Origin: CAZCCC01 sp964497245
Lineage (GTDB): Bacteria; Patescibacteriota; Patescibacteriia; Buchananbacterales; UBA6539
Assembly: GCA_964497245.1 (NCBI GenBank)
Contig: CAZCCC010000021.1
Span: forward strand, 1-23,694
Length of the DNA stretch: 23,694 bases
Direction of reading: 5' to 3'
Part shown: positions 16,218-23,506 of the stretch, piece by piece
How the letters are laid out: every line of letters starts with the position of its first letter
How positions within the stretch are numbered: position 1 is the first letter of the stretch
Notes under the pieces: model-generated
What the model was told of the DNA's origin: nothing
Databases searched by the model: none
What the model saw: only the letters and a program-made list of their open reading frames with translations
Translations under genes and position numbers: made by a program

Positions 16218-17308
16218 TGAAAGACGACCAACTTAAATTTTGGCTGGGATTTAACCAGGTTCCAACACTAGGCCCAATTCGTTTTAAAAAAATTTTAGAT
16301 TATTTTGATAATTTGGGAAATGCCTGGAAAGCTCCATTCAATGAATTTATTAAGGCTGGAATTGAGAGTAAAATTGTGCAAAACATCATAAACGGGAGAA
16401 AAAATATTAACCCCGATGATGAATTGCAAAATTTAAAGAGAATAAAAGCAAAAGCGGTTGCAATATTTGATAATGATTACCCTAAACTGCTAAAAGAAAT
16501 TTATGCTCCTCCTCCCCTATTATATTACTTGGGGCAAAACGATTTAAATAATGATTTCCTATTGGCAGTGGTTGGAACCAGAAAAATCAGCGGATATGGC
16601 AAACAGACAACAGAACAAATTATAAAAGAGCTTACCTGTGCGGGACTGACCATTGTCTCGGGACTGGCCTTGGGAATTGATGCCTGTGCCCAACATACCA
16701 CCATCGACTGCGGCGGAAAAACCATTGCTGTTTTAGGTTCCGGAATAGACAAAATCTACCCCTCTTCAAACCGCAAGCTGGCTGAAATGATTATTGAATC
16801 TGGCGGAGCAATAATTTCCGAATTTCCACCAGGCACCCCTCCCTATAAATCAAACTTCCCTCAAAGAAACCGAATTATTTCCGGACTAAGTCTGGGAACG
16901 CTGGTAATTGAAGCCGGCCAAAAATCAGGCGCTCTAATAACTGCAAGATATGCCCTTGATCAAAATCGCGAAGTTTTTGCCGTTCCCGGAAATATTTTCA
17001 GCGCCAATTGTTTCGGGCCAAACGAACTGATAAAAAGAGGGGCCAGGGTTGCAACCTGTGCTTTTGATATTCTACAAATTTTAAATCTGGAGCAAGCTGA
17101 TGATTACAAAACAACAAAACAGGCAATCCCGGAAAGTAAAACAGAAGAAATCCTGATTGAAATACTACAAAATGAGGCTGTTCATATTGACAAAATCGCT
17201 CAATACGCTAGACTTGATATCAGTGTTGTCAATTCAACTCTATCAATTATGGAAATGAAAGGCATTATAAAAAATTTAGGAAATCAAAGATATATAAAGG
17301 CGAGATAA
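16211..17308 (+). CDS. dprA: DNA processing protein DprA
   Basis: The 365-residue protein binds incoming single-stranded DNA and loads RecA during natural transformation. An N-terminal helical (SAM/HhH-like) region covers about 1-85. The Rossmann-like core (about 100-290) shows VVGTRKISGYG, IVSGLALGIDACAQ, VLGSGIDKIYPSSN, SEFPPGTPPYKSNFPQRNRI, EAGQKSGALITARYA and AVPGNI, all family hallmarks. A C-terminal winged-helix segment lies at about 308-365. A second possible start two codons downstream (Met3) cannot be excluded; there is no SD. It is 15 nt from the transporter gene and likely co-transcribed with it. Its presence implies that DNA uptake is retained, common in Patescibacteria. Confidence 0.95.
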   Translation: MSMKDDQLKFWLGFNQVPTLGPIRFKKILDYFDNLGNAWKAPFNEFIKAGIESKIVQNIINGRKNINPDDELQNLKRIKAKAVAIFDNDYPKLLKEIYAPPPLLYYLGQNDLNNDFLLAVVGTRKISGYGKQTTEQIIKELTCAGLTIVSGLALGIDACAQHTTIDCGGKTIAVLGSGIDKIYPSSNRKLAEMIIESGGAIISEFPPGTPPYKSNFPQRNRIISGLSLGTLVIEAGQKSGALITARYALDQNREVFAVPGNIFSANCFGPNELIKRGARVATCAFDILQILNLEQADDYKTTKQAIPESKTEEILIEILQNEAVHIDKIAQYARLDISVVNSTLSIMEMKGIIKNLGNQRYIKAR

Positions 17309-17323
17309 ACCCATAAATTAACT

Positions 17324-18091
17324 ATGAAACAACAAGACAAAATTTATTTTTTATTGGCTCTTTTCATCGGATCTCTTTTGGCGGCTAACTTTCTAGGAGC
17401 TAAAATTACCGCTTTTGATCTGCCAATTGTAATTTCCAGTCTTTTAAATTTAATTTTTTGGCCATTGATTTTCATCTTTAACTTGATTGCTTCACCGCTT
17501 TCTGACTATTCGCTTTTTACCAATCCATTTTTAAATTATAAATTCTTCAATACCGTCCATGTATCGGTCGGAATTTTAACTGTTCCGGTAATGTTTTTAA
17601 TAACCGATATGGTTGAAGAAGTATTGGGCCGAGAAATTGCCAAAAAATTTGTCAATTCGGCAATTGCGGTAATGATTTTTGTTTTAGTTATAACGGCTCT
17701 GTCAGTCTGGCTGCCGGCTGACCAAAGCCGTCAGTATTTTTCCCAAGAGGCTTATTCCAATATATTTTCAGTGACAATCAGAATGAGCATCGCTTCAATC
17801 ATCGCTTTTATTCTCGCCCAATACCACGATATCTGGGCATTTAATTTTTGGAAAAATAAAACCAAGGGCAAAATGCTTTGGTTCAGAAATAACGCTTCAA
17901 CAATAATTTCCCAGCTGATTGACTCAACCGTATTTATGTTTATTGCTTTTTATGGCTTAACGCCAAAATTCAATACTCTATATATAATATCCTTAATAAT
18001 ACCTTACTGGCTTTTTAAAATATTATTTGCCTTGATTGACACGCCTTTCTGCTACATCGGGGTAAAATGGCTTAGAAAAAACGATGGCTAA
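17324..18091 (+). CDS. Queuosine precursor transporter (YhhQ/VUT family)
   Basis: The 255-residue integral membrane protein has about six hydrophobic segments. The family-specific blocks are present: a first helix ending AANFLGAKI, the FLITDMVEEVLGREIAKK loop, and WFRNNASTIISQLIDSTVFM, which matches the LR.N.ST..SQLIDT motif of YhhQ/QPTR proteins. E. coli YhhQ imports queuosine precursors (preQ0/preQ1 salvage); other members may take different substrates. Between helices 2 and 3 it has a longer hydrophobic stretch (about 40-90) than I recall for YhhQ. The gene lacks an SD, follows dprA by 15 nt and overlaps folC by 8 nt. The overlap suggests coordinated salvage of a pteridine- or deazapurine-type compound, an inference from position only. 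Confidence 0.82.
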   Translation: MKQQDKIYFLLALFIGSLLAANFLGAKITAFDLPIVISSLLNLIFWPLIFIFNLIASPLSDYSLFTNPFLNYKFFNTVHVSVGILTVPVMFLITDMVEEVLGREIAKKFVNSAIAVMIFVLVITALSVWLPADQSRQYFSQEAYSNIFSVTIRMSIASIIAFILAQYHDIWAFNFWKNKTKGKMLWFRNNASTIISQLIDSTVFMFIAFYGLTPKFNTLYIISLIIPYWLFKILFALIDTPFCYIGVKWLRKNDG

Positions 18092-19391
18092 AAACTTTCA
18101 AAATTATTTTGAAGCGGTAAGATACCTGGAAACAATCCATAATTTAGCGCAGGATGATTATTATCTAAAAAAATCAGGAAGGACGATTTTTTTAAAACGC
18201 CTGAGATATTTCCTAAACCAAATAGGTAACCCCCAGAAAAATCTAAAATTTATCCATATTGGAGGCACTTCGGGCAAAGGCTCGGTTGCTAATATGATTC
18301 ATTCAATACTCACTGAAGCCGGCTTTAAGGCCGGACTTTACACTTCACCTTATCCCACAACTTCAATTGAAAAAATAAAAATTGGAAAACTTCTGATAGA
18401 CCCTGATGAATTTACGGCAATCGTTGAATCATTAAAACCAATAATTGATAAAACCTATTTAGAGTCACCCTATGGCCGACCTTCCTATTTTGAAATATTC
18501 ACAACAATCGCCTTTATTTATTTTAAAAAACAAAAATGCGATTATGCAGTTATTGAAGTTGGGCTGGGCGGCCGATATGACGCAACGAATGTAATTCCCT
18601 CTCCGGCAATAACCATAATAAATAAAATAGGCTATGATCATACCGATGTTTTAGGCAAAAGCCTGCTGGGAATTGCCAAAGAAAAATCAGCAATCATCAA
18701 GCCAAAAACTATCTTTTTCACTACTTCCAAAAACAGCAAAAAAATTATTGGGATATTCAAAAAAGATTGCAAAAAAAATAAAGCGGAATTCAATTTGGTA
18801 AGACCAAAAAAAACCACCTATATTACAGATTTGATGGGCATTCATCAGCAAGAAAATGCCAACTTGGCAGAAGAAGCTTGCAAAAAATTAGGTATAGGAA
18901 AAAAAGAAATTAGGGCCGGTCTAAAAAAAACAAAAATGTCTTGCCGGACAGAAATAATCCAAAGAAAGCCAATAGTAATTTTGGACGGAGCGCATAATGT
19001 TTCAAAAATGAAAACAACGGCCGAAACGATAAGAAATTTGACATACCAAAAATTATATATTATTATTGCCCTGACTAATGACCGAAATGCCTGGGAAATA
19101 TTTAAAGAGATTATACCTTTGGCAGACTGCATTTTTATAACTCGCTTCCAAAGCACGGGAAAAAAATGCTACTCACCATTAAAAATACTAAAAAAAATAA
19201 ACAGCATAAACTCTAAAAATCAAAAAAAACCGAAAAAAATTTTTTTGGATCCAGGTATGGCTTTGAAAAAAGCTTTAAAAACTGCCGGTCCTAAAGATCT
19301 AGTATTAATAACCGGTTCATTTTACTTGGCCGGAGAACTAAGAAAATACTGGCGAAGCGAATACAAAGTATTAAAAGAGCGAAAAATCTAA
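18084..19391 (+). CDS. folC: Folylpolyglutamate synthase/dihydrofolate synthase-like Mur ligase
   Basis: The 435-residue ATP-dependent ligase of the Mur superfamily would add glutamate to folates. The P-loop is GGTSGKGS (60-67). Other family blocks are LYTSPYPTTSIEKI (85-98), VEVGLGGRYDATN-like (IEVGLGGRYDATN), IGYDHTDVLG and ILDGAHN. Family enzymes usually have TSPH where this protein has TSPY, and GTNGKGS where it has GTSGKGS; both may reflect lineage drift. The C-terminal domain is Lys-rich. The ATG overlaps the transporter stop by 8 nt, a sign of translational coupling. No other folate gene is in the window, so it may act on salvaged folate; activity on other substrates is possible. Confidence 0.88.
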   Translation: MAKNFQNYFEAVRYLETIHNLAQDDYYLKKSGRTIFLKRLRYFLNQIGNPQKNLKFIHIGGTSGKGSVANMIHSILTEAGFKAGLYTSPYPTTSIEKIKIGKLLIDPDEFTAIVESLKPIIDKTYLESPYGRPSYFEIFTTIAFIYFKKQKCDYAVIEVGLGGRYDATNVIPSPAITIINKIGYDHTDVLGKSLLGIAKEKSAIIKPKTIFFTTSKNSKKIIGIFKKDCKKNKAEFNLVRPKKTTYITDLMGIHQQENANLAEEACKKLGIGKKEIRAGLKKTKMSCRTEIIQRKPIVILDGAHNVSKMKTTAETIRNLTYQKLYIIIALTNDRNAWEIFKEIIPLADCIFITRFQSTGKKCYSPLKILKKINSINSKNQKKPKKIFLDPGMALKKALKTAGPKDLVLITGSFYLAGELRKYWRSEYKVLKERKI

Positions 19392-19498
19392 TTTTTAAAA
19401 CACTCTGACATAATATTAAAATTCTAACTCAGATTGGACACTCGCTCTACGTCGCCAATAAACCATAAAAAATTAAGAAATCATTAAACCACTAAAAT

Positions 19499-21739
19499 AT
19501 GAAAAATTTAGTTATTGTTGAATCACCTACAAAAGCAAAAACAATTTCAAAATTCCTTGGCCGCGACTACAAAATTGAATCTTCTTTTGGCCATATCCGC
19601 GACCTGCCGAAATCAAAACTTGGTGTAGATATTGAAAATAATTTTGCACCACAATACGCCATACCTGCCAAGGCCAAAAAAAGAAGCAATGAACTAAAAA
19701 AACTCGCTGAAAAAGCTGAGAATATCTACTTTGCTACTGACGAAGACCGCGAAGGAGAAGCAATCTCCTGGCACTTGGTTGAAATATTTAAAACTCCAAA
19801 AGATAAAGTAAAGAGAATTGTTTTTCATGAAATTACCGAAGAGGCAATAAAAAATGCGCTAAAAAATCCCAGAAATATTGATTTGAATTTGGTTAATGCC
19901 CAACAGGCCAGAAGGATTTTAGACAGACTGGTTGGTTATCAGCTTTCTCCTCTGCTTTGGAAAAAAGTCACCCGAGGGCTTTCAGCCGGAAGAGTCCAGT
20001 CGGTTGCTGTCAGATTAATTGTTGAACGAGAACGGGAAATCCAAGCTTTCAAGTCCAAAGAGTATTGGAGTATTGAATCAATTTTCCGTCCAGATAAAAC
20101 TAAATCCGGCCAAAAATCAATTGAGTTTGAAGCTAGACTAAACGAGATAGATGGAAAAACAATTGAAAAGTTTGGGATAGAAAATAAAGAACAAGCCGAA
20201 AAAATATTAAACGAACTAAAAGGCGCAGAATATCAAATTACCGGCTCTGAAAAAAAACAAACAAAAAAGTCTCCCCTGCCCCCTTTTACAACTTCAACAT
20301 TACAACAAACAGCCAATAACCGGCTGGGATTTTCAGCCAAACAAACAATGATGCTTGCCCAACAGCTTTACGAAGGAATTGAACTGGGAAATTCAGGTGC
20401 AGTTGGTTTAATTACCTATATGAGGACTGATTCTCTTAATTTATCCGATAAATTTTTAACGGAAGTGCAAAACTATATCATTGAAAAATTCGGAAAAAAT
20501 TATACAAATGGAATTAAAAAGTATAAAGCCAAATCAAAAATGGCACAGGAAGCCCACGAAGCAATCAGACCGACTGATGCTTCAAATGATCCGGAATCAA
20601 TAAAAGAATATTTGGATGAACGCCAGTATAAATTATATAAACTGATTTGGCAAAGAGCATTGGCCAGCCAAATGAGCGAAGCAGTTATAGATAATACAAA
20701 AATAGATATCAGCGCCGTCGGAACTTCTTATATGTTCAGAACAAATGGATCAATTATCAAATTTGACGGATTTCTTAAAATATATCCAACCGCTACAAAA
20801 GAAAATATACTGCCCGATCTGGAGAAAAAAGACAAACTAAACCTAGTTTCAATTATACCAAACCAGCATTTTACTCAACCGCCGGCGCGATATTCCGAAG
20901 CAACGCTTGTCAAAGCCTTGGAAGAATATGGAATTGGCAGACCTTCCACATACGCACCGACAATTTCAACAATCCAAGACAGAAATTATGTTGAGAAAGA
21001 GGACAAAAAGCTGAAGCCGACTGAAATCGGGACACTGGTTAATGATTTATTAGTTAAACATTTTCCAAAAATAGTGGATTACCAATTTACGGCTAACCTT
21101 GAAAACGACCTTGATCAAATCGCTGAAGGAAAAATAAAATGGCAGCCGGTAATCCATGAATTCTGGGGTCCATTCAAAAAAAATCTTGAAGATAAAGAAA
21201 AAGAATTGGATAAAAAAGAAATAACCGAAGAAAGTACTGATGAAATCTGCCAAAATTGTGGGAAAGAAATGGTGATTAAAATCGGCAGATTCGGAAAATT
21301 TTTAGCTTGCAGCGGCTATCCTGAATGCAAAAATACTAAACCTCTAGATTCGGAAGGGAAAGAACAGCAGACTCCGCAAGAAACCGGCGAAAATTGCCCT
21401 GAATGTGAAAGTCCCCTAGTCAAAAGAAAAGGTCGCTTCGGTGAATTTATCGGCTGCTCCAATTATCCCAAATGCAAATATATTAAAAAAGGAACCGGTC
21501 AAGAATTTGGCAGTTGCCCTCAATGCAAAAAAGGAAAAATAGTCGGTAAACGTTCTCGGCGCGGTTTCTTTTATGCCTGCAATCAATACCCTGACTGCAA
21601 GTATGCTCTATGGGGCAAGCCGGTAATTGAAGAAGGTAAGACAGAACCGGAAAAATGTCCTGATTGCCAATCGATACTAGTCTATAGTGCAAAAAATGTT
21701 GTTAAATGTAGCAATAAAGAATGTAAATACCAAAAATAA
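19499..21739 (+). CDS. topA: DNA topoisomerase I
   Basis: This 746-residue type IA enzyme relaxes negative supercoils. The TOPRIM domain is at about 1-115, with VESPTKAKTI at 7-16 and the metal-binding acidic cluster DEDREGE at 81-87. The catalytic Tyr307 lies in GLITYMRTDS. The core includes GRVQSVAVRLI, QEAHEAIRPT and EYGIGRPSTYAP. The tail holds four Cys4 zinc ribbons at about 580-745 (first cysteines in CQNC, CPEC, CPQC and CPDC), as in other TopA proteins. No SD precedes the ATG. A hairpin terminator follows. The 107-bp upstream gap is AT-rich and shows only a weak promoter candidate (TTGGAC, 17 bp, AATAAA). Confidence 0.97.
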   Translation: MKNLVIVESPTKAKTISKFLGRDYKIESSFGHIRDLPKSKLGVDIENNFAPQYAIPAKAKKRSNELKKLAEKAENIYFATDEDREGEAISWHLVEIFKTPKDKVKRIVFHEITEEAIKNALKNPRNIDLNLVNAQQARRILDRLVGYQLSPLLWKKVTRGLSAGRVQSVAVRLIVEREREIQAFKSKEYWSIESIFRPDKTKSGQKSIEFEARLNEIDGKTIEKFGIENKEQAEKILNELKGAEYQITGSEKKQTKKSPLPPFTTSTLQQTANNRLGFSAKQTMMLAQQLYEGIELGNSGAVGLITYMRTDSLNLSDKFLTEVQNYIIEKFGKNYTNGIKKYKAKSKMAQEAHEAIRPTDASNDPESIKEYLDERQYKLYKLIWQRALASQMSEAVIDNTKIDISAVGTSYMFRTNGSIIKFDGFLKIYPTATKENILPDLEKKDKLNLVSIIPNQHFTQPPARYSEATLVKALEEYGIGRPSTYAPTISTIQDRNYVEKEDKKLKPTEIGTLVNDLLVKHFPKIVDYQFTANLENDLDQIAEGKIKWQPVIHEFWGPFKKNLEDKEKELDKKEITEESTDEICQNCGKEMVIKIGRFGKFLACSGYPECKNTKPLDSEGKEQQTPQETGENCPECESPLVKRKGRFGEFIGCSNYPKCKYIKKGTGQEFGSCPQCKKGKIVGKRSRRGFFYACNQYPDCKYALWGKPVIEEGKTEPEKCPDCQSILVYSAKNVVKCSNKECKYQK

Positions 21740-21750
21740 TTAAAACAAAA

Positions 21751-21776
21751 AAATTCCGCTGCCGCGGAATTTTTTT
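21751..21776 (+). terminator. Terminator after topA
   Basis: AAATTCCGC (21751-21759) and GCGGAATTT (21764-21772) form a 9-bp stem with the loop TGCC, followed by T residues. The A-run on the left side means it could also serve the leftward small gene from 21797. Confidence 0.85.
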
Positions 21777-21796
21777 AATGATTAAAAATTTCAAAA

Positions 21797-21976
21797 TCAA
21801 ATTAATGCTCCAATAGAATAAGCAACTACTGACAACGATAGATATACGGGAATAACCAGTGTTGCCGTTAAAACCATAAAAGTACGTGAAATATCAAAAT
21901 CCATATCTCCCGGCTGTGCTTGCATTTGAGCTGACTGACAATCCTGGGGAGAACATTGTTGTATTTCTTTTTCCAT
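21797..21976 (-). CDS. Small membrane protein, 59 residues, unknown function
   Basis: The leftward frame runs from the ATG at 21976 to the TGA at 21797-21799. The first 30 residues are polar with two cysteines (QQCSPQDCQSAQ) and acidic residues (GDMDFDIS). Residues 32-59 are one long hydrophobic helix (TFMVLTATLVIPVYLSLS then VVAYSIGALI), probably membrane-spanning, with a 30-residue soluble head. It has no SD. A 6-bp hairpin (TCGGCT/AGCCGA, near 21999-22012) lies in its leader. It is convergent with topA, and both could end at the shared hairpin. I do not recognise the family. The clean polar-to-hydrophobic split argues for a real gene. Confidence 0.6.
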   Translation of the reverse strand: MEKEIQQCSPQDCQSAQMQAQPGDMDFDISRTFMVLTATLVIPVYLSLSVVAYSIGALI

Positions 21977-22040
21977 ATTTTTGTTTTTGTTTTAATTTCG
22001 GCTAAAGCCGATTTTTATTAATATTTTATTTTAAAAGAAC

Positions 22041-22234
22041 AAAAAACTCGGTAGACGACCGAGTAGCAAAAACATTTTCAAATTTTTAATTCAGAATAAG
22101 AGATATTACATTAAATTGTAAATTTTTCTCTTTAGGTAAAATCTGAAAAGGAATTTTAATTTTTTTGTTTTTGTTTTCTCGCCCGCGTATTATCTTGGGG
22201 CTATTTAAAAAGATAGGAGTTTTTCCTACCTCAT
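22041..22234 (-). ncRNA. Candidate short transcript (about 190 nt) or attenuated leader of the 59-residue gene
   Basis: The promoter is TTGACT (22269-22264), 17 bp, TATACT (22246-22241), with a start near 22234. The RNA begins with the hairpin GGTAGGA/TCCTATC and ends in the 7-bp stem ACTCGGT/ACCGAGT (22064-22058, 22052-22046) followed by five T, G and more T. A protein-like frame of 50 codons (22086-22238, ending FNVISLILN) lies inside. Its only start is a TTG upstream of the predicted transcription start, so translation is doubtful. If the hairpin leaks, the transcript would continue into the 59-residue gene. Confidence 0.45.
22046..22064 (-). terminator. Hairpin terminator of the 22.1-kb transcript
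   Basis: A 7-bp perfect stem with a 5-nt loop is followed, leftward, by TTTTTGTTCTTTT. Confidence 0.7.
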
Positions 22235-22240
22235 ACAAAC

Positions 22241-22269
22241 AGTATAGCATGCCTAGAAAAAAAAGTCAA
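22241..22269 (-). promoter_or_regulatory. Strong leftward promoter
   Basis: TTGACT (22269-22264), 17-bp spacer, TATACT (22246-22241); five of six bases match consensus in each box. Confidence 0.7.
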
Positions 22270-22314
22270 TGGCAAAATTTGAATTTGACTGATATTTAAA
22301 AGTGAAAAGCAATG

Positions 22315-22388
22315 AAAAACAAAAATGCGGCTGAAAGAGAGTTAGACCCCGAAACCTTGTTAATGTTAGGGTTCTCCTTTCAAGCCGC
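22315..22388 (-). ncRNA. Candidate hairpin RNA with a loop complementary to the 22.8-kb RNA
   Basis: Almost the whole unit is one long interrupted stem: TGCGGCT, GAAAG, GAG and ACCC on one side (22326-22349) pair with GGGT, CTC, CTTTC and AGCCGCA on the other (22369-22389). The 19-nt apical loop is 22350-22368. Leftward it is followed by TTTTTGTTTTT. A modest promoter (TTGTTT 22423-22418, 17 bp, TATTAT 22400-22395) would start the RNA at the base of the stem. Alternatively it is a second terminator for the RNA upstream. The loop carries the reverse complement of a sequence at the 5' end of the 22.8-kb RNA. Confidence 0.45.
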
Positions 22389-22428
22389 AAATATATAATA
22401 TCAAAGACATAAGAATAAAACAAGCTTT

Positions 22429-22478
22429 AAAAAAAGAGGCGGCAAAATGGCATTTTATTGCTTATCCATTTTGCCGCC
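22429..22478 (-). terminator. Very strong rho-independent terminator
   Basis: GGCGGCAAAATGG (22478-22466 on the leftward strand) pairs perfectly over 13 bp with CCATTTTGCCGCC (22450-22438), followed by TCTTTTTTT. Confidence 0.9.
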
Positions 22479-22662
22479 AAAAAAACTGGCTTATTTACCA
22501 TTCTGGAACGGAGCCACCCATTGGCGATTTCGGTCAAGACGGAGCCACCGTGATTGTGATGTGGAGTATTCCCCTGCTTGCCTCGGGTTTGCGAAGCCCG
22601 ATTGAGGCAGTTGTTGCTCATAAAAGGGCATAGAAAGGACGCGCTTGTGGCTAAAAGGCCAC
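22429..22662 (-). ncRNA. Candidate structured small RNA, about 235 nt
   Basis: A perfect -35 box gives a predicted start near 22662. The 5' end forms GTGGC/GCCAC. A further hairpin pairs TGCC/GGCA and TCGGG/CCCGA around 22570-22610. GGTGGCTCCGT then occurs twice (near 22538-22548 and 22512-22522). The RNA ends in a 13-bp perfect stem with a 15-nt loop (22438-22478) and a T-rich tail. A 64-codon frame begins inside at 22621, but it runs through the terminator hairpin and reads unlike a protein. I compared it by eye with 6S, tmRNA, RNase P and SRP RNA and saw no match. Confidence 0.6.
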
Positions 22663-22668
22663 GAATAA

Positions 22669-22697
22669 AAATTACACTAATATGAAAAAAATGTCAA
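22669..22697 (-). promoter_or_regulatory. Strong leftward promoter of the 22.5-kb RNA
   Basis: Consensus TTGACA (22697-22692), 17-bp spacer, TAATTT (22674-22669). Confidence 0.7.
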
Positions 22698-22742
22698 CTC
22701 AATGTATTAAATAAAAAACTCTTATTATATAAAATAGACATT

Positions 22743-22808
22743 AAAGAAAACACCCCATAAATTCCATAGGGTGTTTTCCGGTTTCTAGGATTATAACCTA
22801 ACATTAAC
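22743..22808 (-). ncRNA. Candidate short RNA, about 65 nt
   Basis: A near-consensus promoter sets the start near 22808, and the hairpin GAAAACACCC/GGGTGTTTTC (22778-22769, 22755-22746, 10-bp stem) followed by TTTAATG ends it. The short T-run makes termination less certain. Its first dozen or so bases (from TTGTTAATGTTAGG, 22810-22797) are the exact complement of the loop of the 22.35-kb hairpin RNA. Confidence 0.45.
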
Positions 22809-22814
22809 AAAGAC

Positions 22815-22857
22815 ATATTAGCACAAGATTGAATTTTTGTCAATATTAATTTATAAT
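22815..22857. promoter_or_regulatory. Overlapping divergent promoters
   Basis: Leftward: TTGACA (22843-22838), 17 bp, TAATAT (22820-22815). Rightward: TTGAAT (22829-22834), 17 bp, TATAAT (22852-22857). The two -35 regions lie within each other's spacers, so occupancy of one should exclude the other. The rightward -10 ends only 8 bp before the ATG at 22865, predicting a leaderless or almost leaderless mRNA. Confidence 0.65.
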
Positions 22858-22864
22858 TTAATTA

Positions 22865-23506
22865 ATGAAAGAAAAAACAAAAAAAATTACTCTTACTGCT
22901 ATTGGCATTTTTTTTATTACCTTTGGTATATTTGCAATGGATTTCAGCATATACCGCAGCAATTGGGGTTGGGTGTTATGGCTTTGCTATTGGGGAATGA
23001 TAATTATCGGATTTGGCATATTAACTAAAAATTCTTACCTTATTTTAAGCCAGCTAAACATGCTGGCTATACCTTTGATTTTTTGGAATATTGATTTCTT
23101 TTATTTTTTAATAAAAAAAAAAAGTCTTTGGGGAATCAGCGACTATTTTTTTTCGGAAATGATGAAGGCTGCAAGATTTATAAGTCTTGAACACATCTTT
23201 TTAATTCCTTTATCTATTTTTGCTCTTTATTTTATTAAAATAAAAAGGACTGATGCTTGGAAATTAAGTATTATCCAAACAATTATATTTTTTACTTTGA
23301 GTCGTTTTTTTACTAATCAAAATGATAATGTTAATTTTGTCTTTTATTCACCAATTTCAATTATTCCAACTAATTCTTGGTATTTACTAAAGTGGTTTAT
23401 AATTAGTAATATGGCAATTTTACTAACAAACTTTTTAATAATAAAAATTCCCGGAATAAAAAATTTTTCCCAAACTAAAATTACTTTTAATAAACTAAAT
23501 AATTAA
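22865..23506 (+). CDS. Multi-pass membrane protein of unknown family
   Basis: The 213-residue, Ile/Phe/Trp-rich protein has about six predicted membrane helices (near 8-24, 35-52, 57-82, 107-124, 134-148 and 174-194). Polar loops contain a short poly-Lys stretch (84-86) and NQNDNVNFVFYSPISIIPTN (151-170) before the last helix, the most distinctive segment. I do not recognise the family; no transporter, enzyme or secretion motif is evident. The start is chosen because a consensus rightward -10 ends 8 bp upstream, suggesting leaderless translation; no SD exists. An overlapping frame at 22837-23028 is rejected. The neighbours give no functional hint. Confidence 0.75.
   Translation: MKEKTKKITLTAIGIFFITFGIFAMDFSIYRSNWGWVLWLCYWGMIIIGFGILTKNSYLILSQLNMLAIPLIFWNIDFFYFLIKKKSLWGISDYFFSEMMKAARFISLEHIFLIPLSIFALYFIKIKRTDAWKLSIIQTIIFFTLSRFFTNQNDNVNFVFYSPISIIPTNSWYLLKWFIISNMAILLTNFLIIKIPGIKNFSQTKITFNKLNN

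Larger units (their letters stand above)
21977..22864. other. Gene-poor region packed with leftward promoter-hairpin units
   Basis: Nearly 900 bp have no convincing long coding frame. Three sigma70-type promoters with near-consensus boxes and exactly 17-bp spacers (-35 boxes at 22264-22269, 22692-22697 and 22838-22843), plus a weaker one (22418-22423), all point left. Each is followed by a hairpin with T residues. The units are listed separately. Confidence 0.6.

Noticed and set aside
22427..22621. Leftward 64-codon frame (begins MSNNCLNRAS)
   Set aside because: It runs through a 13-bp terminator hairpin with a U-tract, has no SD and reads unlike a protein; the region is better explained as an RNA gene.
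22429..22662. Identity as 6S RNA, tmRNA, RNase P RNA or SRP RNA
   Set aside because: None of the conserved cores (GAGGAAAGUCC, the tmRNA tRNA-like ends, the GGAAGCAGCC-type SRP motif, the 6S central bubble) was seen by eye.
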